A stretch of 64,000 nt of DNA. It comes from Anisakis pegreffii. Lineage: Eukaryota; Nematoda; Chromadorea; Rhabditida; Anisakidae. The DNA is taken from assembly GCA_035041965.1 (NCBI GenBank), contig JAPYMA010000057.1:1-64000 (forward strand), read 5' to 3'. Shown here one piece after another: positions 38,764-51,599 of this stretch (positions are counted from its first letter, which is position 1; every line of letters starts with the position of its first letter). The translations under genes and the position numbers were made by a program. The notes under the pieces were generated by a model. That model saw only the letters and a program-made list of their open reading frames with translations, was not told where the DNA came from and did no database searches.

Positions 38764-41700
38764 ATGCTCATCCCGTTTGCTTGTCGTTCGGCCAGGAATC
38801 ATTTAAAGGTAAGCTTTTAATTGTCCAAAGAGAAACATATTTCGTGAAGGTATAATCAGCCTTGATCTTATTGTTAGAATTATCTGACAGTAAAAGGCTG
38901 GAGTAGTTTTTCGAAATGTTAACTTTAATTGCGAATGTAAGCGTTTGTTTTGAATTTGAACCTTAATTCGTTCAGTCTGAATAGATCTAGAGTGAATGAC
39001 TGAAGCAGTCCTTATGAGAGCTCAAAATCTTCGGAGGGTTTATCTGATAAACATTTTCATATCTTGATATCATTCAATCATCAATGTCAATCGTCTGTTG
39101 CAGCATTCAAAATTATGGCAACGATTTGCTTCTGCACAAGCGGCGACGGTACCTTCAACAAGTACAAAACCGGTCGAGAAAATCCGAAATATAGGTCGAA
39201 AATTTCCAGATTTCCTCTTTGTGCATCTGTTTTACATTTGCCTTAACGCTTCCCAATGTTCTCAGTTGATTAGCTGGGAAACTATTGTCGCGTCTGATAC
39301 TGCGATCCTTTCAGCCGTTCTTAGTCTGAGAAGGATAGATCATACGAGAAAAGTTGGCCCACTTAAACTGTTACTAATTATTAACATAAGGTTGCAGCAA
39401 GTAAGACATTAATGTCAGTAATATATTTGAATATTTGTACAACTTTCAGGAATATCCGCACATATTGATTCGGGTAAAACGACAGTAACAGAGCGAATAT
39501 TGTATTATTCAGGACGAATTAATTCTATGCATGAGGTCAGTTAAGATGCATTGAAATGTTGACGTATTTTTTATTTATTTCAAAAAATTTTTTTGAGCAA
39601 TTATAAACTGTCTGCGTTATTGATATCTTCCTTATTGCTAGAGGCATTATGACGTTTAAAATTCTGAAAAATCAGCATTATGAGTGGCATAAAGTATCAG
39701 TTATAAATCATGTGCAGGGATGTCTTATTGATACTTCATCTATTCACGAGGTTTATTACGCACTTCATGTATCGAAATTATTCTGTCATTTTATATTAGA
39801 TTACGCAGTTTGACTGTTGAAATGCTTTTTCATCCCGTAAGCTAAAGTATTCATTCTGTCATGTTTTCCAAAAGTCGTTCTCGATTAGGTTCGTGGAAAG
39901 GATGAAGTAGGTGCTACAATGGACTTCATGGAACTGGAAAAGCAACGTGGTATTACAATCCAATCGGCGGCCACCTATGTGGATTGGCATGGAACGAATA
40001 TTAATATTATTGACACACCAGGTTTGTTTTGTTCATACTGTATACTGTATGAAAGTACTCTGTTTTTTAATTGGAAAGTGTATTCATAAAATTGAAATGA
40101 CGATTATGAGATAAATCGGTCAGGTCACGTTGATTTTACGGTGGAAGTTGAGAGGGCATTACGTGTCTTGGATGGCGCTGTTCTAGTCCTATGTGGCGTT
40201 GGCGGTGTGCAGAGTCAGACATTCACCGTTAATCGACAACTTTCGCGATATAACGTTCCTTTTATCACATTCGTTAATAAACTCGATAGAACTGGTGCTA
40301 CTCCATTGAGGTATGGTCGTGTGTATTTCAGTTTGCATGTTCTTTTTATCCTTACTTATCGAATAGTCCTTTTCTTCAAACATGATAGGAAGTTATAAAG
40401 ATTACGTAAACTTGAAAAGCAACGTTAAATTGATAGATGATTATTATTATTAACATGTTACCTGTACAGACAATCACTTCAGATGAGATCATTACAAACT
40501 TTAATACAGTGGTATGGTATTTACAATTTATTATATGCCATCTCAAAGTGAACCTCTTATTTTATTTTATGTGGATTAAAAAATCATTTCAGAGCACTTG
40601 ATGGTTTACGAAAGAAACTCAATCATAACGCAGCTTTAATTCAAATGCCAATTGGAAAAGAGTCATCTTTTAAAGTTTGTTTCTTTATATGTTCGTTCGT
40701 ATCGTTAAAAAGAATGCATGCTTTCCGAACCAATTCAGAATCACTACTGCGCATGCATTAATCAAACTCCATAGTTTTCCATCTGTTCACGCATTTTTTG
40801 AGAGCATTTGAAGTTGAAAGTTGGTAATCATTTTGGCGACTACCAATTTAAGAATTGACTGTTTTTCGTAGGCAAATGAACTTAGTTTTGTTTTTTGTAG
40901 GGTATTGTTGATTTAATCGAGGAGCAAGCAGTGTATAATGAAGAGTCGGATGGTTCAGTGATCAGACGCGATGAAATACCGCAAGAACTGAGAGCACAGG
41001 CAAAAGATTTGCGTCAAGAACTGATTGGTAATTGAGCATCCATTGATGGAATCTTTTGCAGAATACGATTCATTAAATTATTGCGAAGTCTTTATTTATG
41101 CATTCGACTTTAAAATGTGGTAAAAACTTCGTTGAACGATTATCTTTGACGAAACAAAAATGAAGTTGCTGAAGGAAGACGGTTCAGGATGTGAATGTTT
41201 AATTCATACAATGAGAGTGACAATTATGTTTGGATGAATAATTGGGTATAGTTTGGGGATGACGATAGATTTATACGGGGTTTTGATTAAATGGCATCGG
41301 TAATTGGTGAATGTTGAATGGATTGAATATCGTTAATGATTTGTTTGATTGTAGAGCATTTGGCGAATGGTGATGATGAAATAGGCGAGTTGTTTCTGAG
41401 GGATCAAGTGCCGTCAGTGGAGCAGTTAAACGATGGTATACGACGAGCCGTTATTAAGCGAACATTTCTACCCGTTCTGATGGGTAGTGCACTGAAGAAT
41501 AAGGGTGTGCAATGTATGATCGATGCGGTTGTTCGATATCTACCAAATCCATCTGAAGTTATTAATAAGGCGAATATTGTCAAAAGGTTAGTAGCGATTT
41601 GATATTGTCTTAGATGTGTAAATTTTTCATTCATATTTGAATTGTTGAATCAAACGAGTTTCCGATCAATAATCATATCCGATGTGGTATGAAAATGGTG

Positions 41701-44700
41701 AGTGATATTTTTAGGTGTCATTGTGCATTTGTGTTATTGTCAAAATTAACAACCCTCTTACTTCGTGAATTATTTGAGTTTAAAATGGTTTTCGTTGTTC
41801 AAATGAATTAATTCTCTCCAAAATTCGATCATTTAATGACTTCGAAAGTTATTGCGGAGTCTTTGATGTGCGTACTGAGTTTTTAGTATAGTAATTCTCG
41901 TTGACAGAGAGTGAATTAAGGATCTTAGTAATGGATTGTCAGAAAATGACATTGATGAAAAATGTGATATGAATATTTCACATTATTCGAGTTTTTAGAA
42001 GCGGAGAAGAGGAAAGCGTTGTACTGAGTTCAGAGCGCAGTGGGTCTGAACCATTTGTGGGGTTAGCATTCAAACTTGAGGTTTCGTTTAATTCCGATGT
42101 TCTTTATTTTTCTTCGTTTGATTTGCTCTCTAAACCATATTTGAAATTTGGTGTATATGGGAAAGTTGCTGTTCATTGTTGAATTGAGTATTGAAGAAGG
42201 ATCTTTTCTCGAAAAGCATTATATCTGCAGAAATTGTATGAAATTGATAGATTGGTTGATATTTTTAATGTCGTAATTTTCATTATTGTGCTCATGGTAC
42301 GTGATATTCCTGTTATGGTTGGTCTCATTGAAGGCAGGTAAATACGGACAGCTCACGTACTTTCGTGTTTATCAAGGTCAGTTGAAGAGAGGCGATACAA
42401 TCATAGCAAGTCGAGATGGACGGCGAGTACGTGTGCAGCGATTGGTGCGTTTGCATGCCAACTCGATGGAGGTTGGTCTGTTCCTATTTATGTATCCGAA
42501 AATTGTTGCTATCGATAGATGAAACCATAATCGGTCATTTCATTCTTTTTATTTGTTAGCGATGAAATGAGGAGAGAAATTCAATCAGAACTTTCGATAC
42601 AATGATTACACTAACGAGGCAACAAATTCCATTTTTTTGCCGACTAGTAAATTACAGATTCCTACTAGGGTAATGATGTTGATTTTAGATTTAACATCTA
42701 AATTCCTCCATTACGTCCAGATTTCCTATTTTTGAAGCCCTAAAAAGCCATATTTTTTGCTTTTTTCCTCACCTGCATGTATTTTTTCGGAGTAGGTGAA
42801 GATTATTTAGTGAGTATATTGGTGAATTTGGCGTAGTTTATCGTTGTGTTCTTTCCATGAATATAAAAGAATTTGTTTGAGGATATTCAATGTGCGTATG
42901 CGGGTGATATTTGTGCAACGTTTGGTTTAGATTGCTATTCTGGTGAAACATTTTGTGGTGATGAGTCCTTTATGGCATACTGCGTAAGACTTATTTCGTG
43001 TTTTCATCTTTTCCTGAATCTTTTCATTAATTTTTTAATTTCATTTTGATTTTATTTCGTAGTAATATATCACTCTGATACTACTCTGATGTTCATTGAA
43101 CAAGTAATGTATAATACTTAATTTATCGTTTAAAATTTGAGACAGTTTACTCAGTTCATTGATGTTCAACTTTTGTTTCAGGAATCGATGCATATCCCCG
43201 AACCAGTAATATCGATGTCAATAAAACCGTTGAACAGGAAAGATGGTGATAACTTCATAAAAGCGTTGACACGTTTCACCAAAGAAGATCCGACATTCAG
43301 ACGCGAGTACAACAATGAAGCGAAGGAAAACGTCGTTTCTGGAATGGGAGAGTTGCACTTGGTAATGTTTTACCGTCTATAAAATTATGTTTCGTTTTTG
43401 CTGTTGGCAATTCAAGATGACAACTGCTCTATTGTCCATTCAGGAGATTTACGCTCAGCGAATGAAGAGTGAATTCAATTGTCCAGTTGAATTGGGTAAG
43501 CCAACTGTAGCGTATCGTGAATCAATTGCTGCACCTTACAAGTAACATTTACTCTTATGGTTAATTTGTTGTATTCGTCAATACTTATTTAAACTGACAG
43601 TAGGTTTGATATTGCCAGCGTCCAAACAAATATTTGTGGACTACTCATTTTCACTAATCTATTTCTTCACAACAACACGTATCCCAAAGTGCTGGTGTAA
43701 AAATGTTTTGTACCTTAGATTCCACTATCGTCACAAGAAGCAGACTGGAGGTCAAGGACAATTCGGTGAAATTGAAGGTATCATTGAGCCTTTACCGCCC
43801 GAGAAAAACACACTTGTCGAGTTTGCTGATGAAACGTTCGGTAACAATATACCAAAAAATTTGTTCCCTGCGCTCAAGAAGGTATTTTCTGCCGCAGTTG
43901 TAATTTCAGTTTTTCTTATTGTGTTGTTCGGTTTGAAGCATTCAGCAGAACAGTGAGTGCCACTTTTAGGGATTGGATAACATAACAGTAGAAGGGCCAC
44001 TAATAAAGGCACATATTGCTGGTATCAAAGTGCGTATACAAGATGGACAAACACACATGGTTGATTCAACTGAAATTGCCATGATAAATACCATGCAGAA
44101 TATGATGCGAGAAGGTATTCAGTAATTCTCTCTTGAGCAAACGATTTTGTTGTGTGCTGAACTTCAACAATTGTCTTTTAGCAGTTGCTTTTGAAATTTT
44201 TTATGAGTCTTTAATATTATCATGTTTTTCAGAAGCAGTTTCTAATATGAGAAAATTCCTTGTAATACCAATATATGTTCACTGTCATTTAGAATTATTC
44301 GTTTATAGCATTCGAAAAAGCCACGTGGATATTGCTAGAACCAATCATGAAAGTTGAAGTAACAGTTCCATCTGAATTTCAGGTTTCATTTTTATCATCT
44401 CTTCATATTCTAATGTTTCCGAGAATATTGTTCAGAGTTATTTTTGGTATTTGTTTATTTTGTAATCCATGAATATGAAATTTAGTTTGGGAAATGCTAA
44501 TGCCAATAAAGAAGTGAGATAAGTTGTTGAATAACTAATAGCTAATTATTTGTTTGATTGTCATTCAGGGTAATGTGGTAACATCATTAACGCAACGAAA
44601 CGCTTTGATAACTTCAACGGATATGGTGGAAGGATATACGACTATTTCTTGTGAGGTACGAACTTTCTGTATAAATTTAATACTGTAGGTTCCTGTGCAC

Positions 44701-45292
44701 ACATTCGATAAAACATTTTGTGCTTTATCATTAGATCGTATCGAATGTAAAACGAATCTCCGTTTCATCGAATCCTTCTCATCATAGTTGTTCCCAAAAA
44801 AAAAGATGTTTTATCAGGCTTATCAATAGGTTAATAATTGGATTCATTAGATTACTTTCGGTGTGCGTTTATAGGTGCCATTGAGTGACATGTTTGGCTA
44901 TATGTCTCTTTTGCGTTCAATTAGTGAAGGAAAAGGCGAATTCACAATGGAATATTCGAGGTTTTTATATTCTCACCATTTGACATTATCACAGATTATT
45001 ATTCTCATTGCCGTTGTTTGAGTTTGAGGTGTTATGCCTTTATGAAATACCATTTTCAAATCATAAAATCTCTTCCTGTATGTATATTAAACTTTTTCGG
45101 TTTTATACATTGCTTCGTCACAGTGGCACACCATTTGAAGATGTTTTGAGAACTGATTATGAGTGGAATTGTTGTTGCAGGTATGCGCCGACGAGTAGCG
45201 AAGCACAAGAGAATATTATAAAAGAGTGGAAGATTGCTTATGGTCTTTTAGATCCGAATGCTGATAAAGATAAGAAGAAACGTAGAAAGTAG
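38764..45292 (+). CDS. GFM1: Mitochondrial translation elongation factor G (mtEF-G1)
   Basis: GTPase that moves tRNA and mRNA through the mitochondrial ribosome. Exons: 38764-38808, 39104-39194, 39450-39535, 39889-40021, 40124-40310, 40593-40674, 40901-41027, 41355-41586, 41999-42080, 42334-42471, 42882-42983, 43182-43361, 43444-43541, 43719-43881, 43970-44114, 44309-44382, 44569-44655, 44875-44960, 45181-45292. Phases agree throughout; total 749 residues, the length usual for the animal protein. Residues 1-45 are basic and Ser/Ala-rich with few acids, as in a mitochondrial presequence. GTPase motifs: AHIDSGKTT (49-57), RGITI (94-98), DTPGHVDF (116-123), NKLD (170-173), and GSALKNKG in the G5 loop. 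Later domains show [67 protein letters not shown] and [10 protein letters not shown]. The Lys/Arg-rich C-terminus (DKDKKKRRK) resembles that of other animal mtEF-G1. Confidence in identity is very high; individual exon edges were set by hand. Confidence 0.97.
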
Positions 45293-46612
45293 TTAGGTAG
45301 AACAAATTAGGTTGAATTTATGTGAATATTGTTTTGTTTTTGACGATCTTTCAGACTCGACAATTATTACTATTGCTTGTCATTCACGTCAATATCATTT
45401 GTGAATTCTGAAGTACAATAGCCATACTATGAATAGTCGTCTCATATTAGTCTTCTTGTAGCAATCGTTATTGAAAAGTTATATTGTTGAAAATTATGAT
45501 GCAATGAGGAAAATGGTCATACGAGTGAGATTTAATGTCACTGAGTAAGTCAAAAGATTAAATGGTAAAATTGGATGGGACTGAGTGAATATTGTGTAGG
45601 ATTGCTATGAATAATTGACCTTGTTAAGTAGGAGGGTTTTGTTTAGTGTGGAGCGGGGACGAAATTTCATAGTCGGGGATCCCAAAAATGCGATCGGCTC
45701 GAAAAAATTCGGAGACGGAGGCGCCGAAATTCCTCGACCTATAAAATGGTTATCCGGTCATGTGGCTGTTCAAATTGAAACTTTTGGTTTGAAGAAATTC
45801 AATTGTGAAATTTCTTAACTTGAAATGGAAACATTTGATCTCAGTCGCAGAACGATAATATTTGATTATTCGTTATGTTCGTTTTTATTTTTGCTGTATG
45901 TCAAGTTGAATAATGGTCGAAAAAATGCGCAAATGGTTATGGATATGAGCTGATTGAACATCCTCATAATAAACTAAATATTGCAACTGCTTTTGGAGTT
46001 ATAGCCACAAAAAAACAAAATATTCTTATTTTCAAATTTGCATTTGTGGACTATCGGCGGTTTGTTGACTGCATATATGAACTGAGAAAATTTGTGAAAT
46101 CGAGCAGTCAATGCAAATTACTGCGTAATGATCGGCGGTTGTTGTCTCACTGTCGTATCATTGCTTCATTGTTCAGTGAGTGCAACACTGCGACAGGGCG
46201 TTTTGTGGGTATCGGGGTTATCGGTGGAACGGTGTGTATTACGTTGGACTGTTATGACTTTGCTGCGACCGTTATTGGCCCGATTCATTTTGGATGTGCC
46301 GATGAGTCTTTGTTTTACAAGTTAATAGGAAACGAAGCAGGGAAATGGGCAGAAGATTGATTGATTGTTGACGAATCATCGAGAACATGAAGTGATGATG
46401 ACCTTAAAATTATGATTCCAAAGAGGTGTGATTAGAGTTAGAGCAGTGAAAAAGCACTGATATCAGCAGTTACAGCAGCGAAAAAGTGTTGATGAGGCGG
46501 AAATAAGCATGTGTTCACATGTAAAACTGATGAATTTGGAGGAGAAAAATAACCTTCTGCTATTGCAGCAATTGCTTTTCACGCGTGAACATACGACAAT
46601 ATAATAATAATA
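45293..46612. other. Intergenic, with two more GC-rich open frames
   Basis: No gene is firmly supported. 45615-45818 (+) and 46046-46360 (+) are somewhat GC-rich open frames. In the second, two frames overlap: one of 104 codons (ECNTATGRFVGIGVIGGTVC) and one starting at 46128 with a Cys/Leu-rich, signal-like start (MIGGCCLTVVSLLHCSVSA). Either could be a small secreted protein or upstream sequence of the next gene. A TATTGCAG acceptor at 46568 lies 45 nt before the next start codon. Confidence 0.35.
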
Positions 46613-47752
46613 ATGCCAGGCGAAGCACCCATACCTCCGTACTGTGTTCGTTGTCGTCGACAAGATGTATGGCGTATAGAACTACGACAATGCCAGCACA
46701 GGATATGTGTAGCGTGTGCAATAGTACATCTAAAATACTGGATTGGTACACAGCACAAGGCACGTATCAAATGCGCGGAACGATCGTGTCCGGTGCGAAT
46801 ACACGAGAACGATATCGACGCACTGCTGGACGCTAATAACGAGGATCTGAATGCGTACATGCCGTGCAGTGAACGCGAACTACTTCTTTACAAACATCGT
46901 AAACAAACAATTGAATACGCATTCGGTGGTCAAACGAAACGATGTCCTCTCTGTAAGTCAATGTATGCTGAATACGATGGTTGTCGTTATGTGGAATGTG
47001 TGAATTTGAGATGCCTGCAAAAATTTTGCTGGAATTGCAATGAACCGATAAATTCCTATCAACATTTTGCCTTGCATGGATGTAAAGTTGGTTGGTTGGA
47101 TGTGTGGAAGATAAGTTATTTGCCGAGGTTCTTTATAGTCACCGAAGGATGTATTATGTTCATGATTGCACCAATTGTTTTACCAGCATTTGCTTATTTG
47201 TCACCATTTGTCATCACTTTTTTGTTCGCATATTATTCCACCTCTTGGATACGACAAAAACTACGCCAAAAAAACTGGGCGCCCTCTCTGATAACATTGA
47301 CTGTTGCGTTACTCTTTCCGGTTCTAATGGTTGTTGCGATACCGCTTGCATTCGGTGCGTACATTTTCATATTTCCGTTTAGTTTTACTTACGCGGTTAT
47401 GACAGCATTCAAAATGATACCTTTTGTGTCAAAGATATTCGATGCTTACTCGTTGATTGGAACAGCACTCTCGTGCGTTGGCTTGAATGACTGGGGCACG
47501 TTAGTACGTGAAAGCAGAGAGGCTAAGCGTCTTGAAGAGGTGAAACGCAAGCAAAAAGAACTCGAGAAAAGCGAGCGTCCGAATGGGGAGGAAGACGACG
47601 AAGATAAGGATCTAGAACAAGGTGAAGCCGCACCAAAATTCTCATTAACGAACCCGATGGAGTTATTGAAAAATCCGTTGGGGTTAATAATGAAACCGAT
47701 GGAGCTTGTGACAGGGCAAATAAAAGGTGTTTTAGGCAATTTTGCGAAATAA
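46613..47752 (+). CDS. RBR-like E3 ubiquitin ligase: RING1 plus Rcat, no IBR, membrane-anchored
   Basis: Single uninterrupted frame of 379 residues. RING1: C11-x2-C14-x12-C27-x-H29-x2-C32-x2-C35-x18-C54-x4-C59. After about 50 residues with one Cys comes an Rcat (RING2) domain: C111-x2-C114-x9-C124-x4-C129-x4-C134-x4-C139-x2-C142, then H151/H155 and C157, with the typical FCWNC. C124 occupies the place of the catalytic Cys that accepts ubiquitin in RBR ligases. The His normally two residues later is Tyr126. The zinc-binding IBR that sits between these domains in RBR enzymes is absent. Two or three hydrophobic segments follow (about 174-208 and 225-265), then a charged helical, acidic tail (about 300-350) and a NPMELL/KPMELV repeat. 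RING-Rcat-membrane order recalls RNF19-type ligases. Unlike its neighbours it has no intron, which could mean a retrocopy. A TATTGCAG acceptor 45 nt upstream suggests trans-splicing. Confidence 0.88.
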   Translation: MPGEAPIPPYCVRCRRQDVWRIELRQCQHRICVACAIVHLKYWIGTQHKARIKCAERSCPVRIHENDIDALLDANNEDLNAYMPCSERELLLYKHRKQTIEYAFGGQTKRCPLCKSMYAEYDGCRYVECVNLRCLQKFCWNCNEPINSYQHFALHGCKVGWLDVWKISYLPRFFIVTEGCIMFMIAPIVLPAFAYLSPFVITFLFAYYSTSWIRQKLRQKNWAPSLITLTVALLFPVLMVVAIPLAFGAYIFIFPFSFTYAVMTAFKMIPFVSKIFDAYSLIGTALSCVGLNDWGTLVRESREAKRLEEVKRKQKELEKSERPNGEEDDEDKDLEQGEAAPKFSLTNPMELLKNPLGLIMKPMELVTGQIKGVLGNFAK

Positions 47753-49865
47753 ATTGTAGGCAAGATGAAATAAGTGATTCTTTCTGAAAATAACCACCTG
47801 ATGTGTATTGTTAACATGGTTTTTTAAAAATATTTATGTATAAATAATATATTCGATTTTAATTGATGACCATCACACATCGAACATCTGTACCTGTTGT
47901 TATTTCTCTCATTAAAAAAATTCTTGATATTTGCTTCTTTCTCACATTTTACAGTAATAATTGATCGAAATACACAGCATAAGTTTAAAATTAAACTTAT
48001 CTTAGAATTGAGAACACCACATCATTAACCGAAAGCACTTCTCAATTTCGTAAACCAGCAAAATACAATTCAATTCGATTATTCGTCACGTGAAATTCAA
48101 AGCGTTTATTGTATTCAAAACTTTAATTTTTTCTGCAATCAACAACAAACAAAAACTGAAACAGTAAAAAGAAGCAATTCTGAAGCGATCACTTATCGAC
48201 TTTAATCTTCTTAAAGCCAAACAAATTCATATCGATCGCATCAACTGACTGTCGATCAGAGTCGTTATCTGTAATTGCTTAAACTATTGATACAAATGCA
48301 ACTCAATTCATTCACTTCACAAATTCAATGTCTCCATTGCGATATAATAGATCGAAATAGTAATTGATATATTATGTCAGGTATATAATTTGTGTGCGGT
48401 TATGATTAAGAACTTTGCGAGTGAATATTGTTCAGCTTGAGTCTGTACTGCACTAAAATCGCTCAGTTCAACATCTGACTCATGAATCTGACGCATATGA
48501 TTTTACAAGACTTGTGATTAACTCGAATCAAGCAGGCTGTGCTTCGTTTGTGTCTAAAACAGTCGGCCAAATGCTCTGTGCCCATTCTCACAGATGTTCC
48601 TCATCGCATAGCCTAAAGAACTGCCATTTTCCCCACCTCTCTTATAACCGATTACTTTTGAGAAAATATCAGAAAACAAGAAAATGATCGTCATCAGTTC
48701 AGTGAGGCACTGAAAAGTTCAAGTTCAATGCGCGAGCGTCGTGTGCAGAATTTACGGCTGAAATTTTGCATGAAGTGGTTTTGGGTTGAAATAAAACCCA
48801 AAAACTCTAATTTCAGGTGCACCAACAGATTCCGTTGGTGCACCTGAAATTGGAGAGAAAAACTTTTTTGTTCTATTTTTGCATCAGCACAATAGGCGTA
48901 TTCAAAGTTTAAATCAGTGAAAAATTCTCATAGAATCCAAACCCGAAAGTCCGAAAATGTCGTCGTCATTTTCAGACGATCTAGCGGAGATCTGAAGTGT
49001 CGATGCATCGTAAGCGCCACAGTCACCCACAACATCTTGATAATATTTAGCCACCTTCGTAAGATCCCCACGATCCGTACCTTAATTGACAATTAATATC
49101 ATTCTAGCTTATTATGCCAGAAAGTAGAACGACTATTCAATTCCTGGCTAGGGAACTCGATCATTCACCATTGATTTTCAGCTTAAAACGGATTAATTTT
49201 TTGCTCGCTAACTGAGAGATACCATCGAGGCGAACGATCACGATTCTTTTCTGCACTCTATACAAAATGCATTTTGAATCAGAAGTGACGAACCAGCGTG
49301 CTTTCGATCAGTATCATTGAAGTTGAATGGCAAATGTATGTCATCATCTACTGCTACATTTGTTTGTCTGTTATCACTCGCATTGCCATCATGATTATTT
49401 TGTGGTGTATTTATGCGATGGTTTGCTTGATAAGCTGATTGCTTTTGAGCTGCTGCTGGATTCGATCCTGAACACTAACAAGTTGAAAATAACCGTGATC
49501 ATGTGCAAAAGAGGTTGATCTGAGACGTTTTCAGGCACTTCCACTGTTCAGAGTTACCAAAAAAAAATCTTACACTTACGATCAGTAAATGTTTTCGAAA
49601 AAATAATTTCTGAATTCAGGTTTGGCATTTCTTGCTGTGTTCGAGGCATGATTCGTTTTCACAAGGAAACAGTTTATTAAGAGCGTTGATGCAAAATACT
49701 CATTCGTTCGAAAGAGCCTCTCAAACTCCATCCTTGTGCCAGTTCTGTCCCAGATCAATGGGAGTATCGACGTTGCAATCAGGAAACATTTTCATTATTG
49801 AATGAATGAATACTTCTTGATACTATCAAATTAAACGATTACTGATACGAACTGAAAAAGTATCG
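47753..49865. other. Intergenic, with a double hairpin
   Basis: No gene is supported. Two hairpins stand side by side: 48779-48787 with 48795-48803 (TTTTGGGTT, AACCCAAAA), and 48809-48826 with 48834-48851, an exact 18-bp stem with the loop AGATTCC. A 63-codon open frame at 49327 is not convincing. Confidence 0.45.
48779..48851. ncRNA. Two adjacent hairpins, candidate structured RNA
   Basis: The 3' hairpin has an 18-bp perfect stem, AATTTCAGGTGCACCAAC (48809-48826) against its complement at 48834-48851, with a 7-nt loop. The 5' hairpin has a 9-bp stem and a 7-nt loop and ends five bases before it. The tandem arrangement is unusual for intergenic DNA. Foldback element and structured RNA are both possible. 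Confidence 0.35.
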
Positions 49866-50816
49866 TTAAATAAAACCAAAATTTGTGAGTTCCATGGTAC
49901 TTTGCTGTTTCAAGCGACGTAATTGTGATATTTGCTTGACTATTCGTGTGCACAGTCGCTTCAATAGTTTCAAAACGATTACTATAATACCCATCATCAC
50001 GACCATACTGATAATCGTAATTATAATTAATATACGCGGAATACTCAGCAATCCTCTCACAGTTTCGTCCTTCAGCGGAACATTTGAAGTCATTTGTCGA
50101 AGGGGATTACTGAAATATTCAAAGCAGTTGCTTGGAATTGAACGATTGCGAATTTCTGAAGTTTTGAATTCACATCAAGCAATCAACTTGTTTGAGTGCT
50201 TGGAAAAGTGATGGCGTTTTTATTCGTTGATCATCACGACTAAAAAAACCATCAGTTGATGAATCAATTTTCCTAAAAGATACCCATAAACGCTTGCCTG
50301 ATATCATTTTCTTGCAGTCGCAATTCAGATGACATTTTAAAACTGCTATTATTAGCATTCGGCTGAAACAATGAATTGTAAACTTTAAAACAAATATTCG
50401 TTATGATAATCATTGATTTACTTTTGAGATTTGCGAACATGTTGATAAAAATAATGATAATATGAATAATAATGTCTCTCAACATCGCGTTGTTCGATAA
50501 AGAAGATTTACGTTTCGTACTACTTTCATTTCTGTCAATCTATTCAATCAAAATGTTCACTTTATATCATAACACCAATAAATTGATGGAGGTAAGAAAA
50601 TACTGTAAGATCACTAATTTACGCACAAACATTGCGAACACAATCCTGCAAATGATATGTTACGCTTAAAATTTCAACTCATCAACTGAGTGAATTAACA
50701 ACCTCTAAAAGAGCAGAATTCGTCGAATTTTCATTATGATCGATTTCGTTCGAACTGACTGATACGATGAATAAAGCTTGAACAATCAGCAATAAAAAGA
50801 AATTCAGTTTCGACAT
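49866..50816 (-). CDS. Small single-pass (type I) membrane glycoprotein, family unknown
   Basis: Three exons on the - strand, 50816-50703, 50362-50284 and 50155-49866, join in phases 0 and 1 to a 160-residue protein. Residues 1-22 form a clear signal peptide (MSKLNFFLLLIVQALFIVSV then SS). The short ectodomain has N-glycosylation sequons at about N30, N42/N43 and N68 and a single Cys75. A transmembrane helix spans about 104-126 (ILIIITIISMVVMMGIIVIV), followed by a very basic cytoplasmic stretch (LKLLKRLCTRIVKQISQLRR) and the end TNFGFI. No known domain is recognised. Agreement of a signal peptide in exon 1 with a membrane helix in exon 3 across two phase-correct introns makes chance unlikely. 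Such small glycoproteins are common as nematode-specific surface or vesicle proteins, but no function is claimed. Confidence 0.6.
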
Positions 50817-51599
50817 AACTCCAACGTTGACGCCGCCGTCACCAAATGACATTCACTTTGTGAACTCATTCTAATTAACATTATTTTACATACTATCGCC
50901 AGCTGTTTGTGATGACGTTGTGATGATGACAAAAGCATTTTTGATGAGAGTGGAATGTGATTTATGGAAATTTCTCGGTAAATATTCGCTTTAATTTTGG
51001 ATCTGTGCCACTGTAGTCATCAAATCTATACGGCTCACAGCTGCACTGGTGATGGTAACCGACCGAAGTCTGGCTGATGAAATCCGACGAATTTCCGTCG
51101 GAATTCCGAGACTGGGATTTCGATGGAAGAATTTTGAAATTCGGTCGGAATACCGAATTTCGAAGTGTTCAAAATTTGATTTGGTCTAATTTCGACCGAA
51201 CTAAAATTTAGTTGGAATGTCATCATTATCTGGACCAATCTCACAATCTTCAAGTAAACTGCTCGAATTACAGCTTATCACATGAAATTTCAAATTTGAA
51301 AAGATCACATTCATTTCGGTGCAACAGATTGATCTAGGATTCATACTTTTGTTCATGCACCGCAGCGATATCGGATGAGCGATCAATCAGTCCAGGCAGT
51401 GTTCTCTACGAGCCGACGAAATCTGCATGCTAGATTTTCTTAAATACTGACAGAACTGCGTGTTCGTTGATCAGATTTGCTGACAATCAGCAGCACTCTC
51501 GCTTTCACAGCAATTTTTCGTTCCTTTAAACATATCACCATTATACAAAGTGTCATAATGTGGTGAAAGTTTACTGATGTCTTATCATCATGTCAGCTT
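50817..51599. other. Intergenic
   Basis: No gene seen. 51075-51205 is built of palindromic pieces around ATTCGGT/ACCGAAT and TTCCGTCGGAA, and faintly resembles 16395-16480, possibly remnants of one repeat family. Confidence 0.4.
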
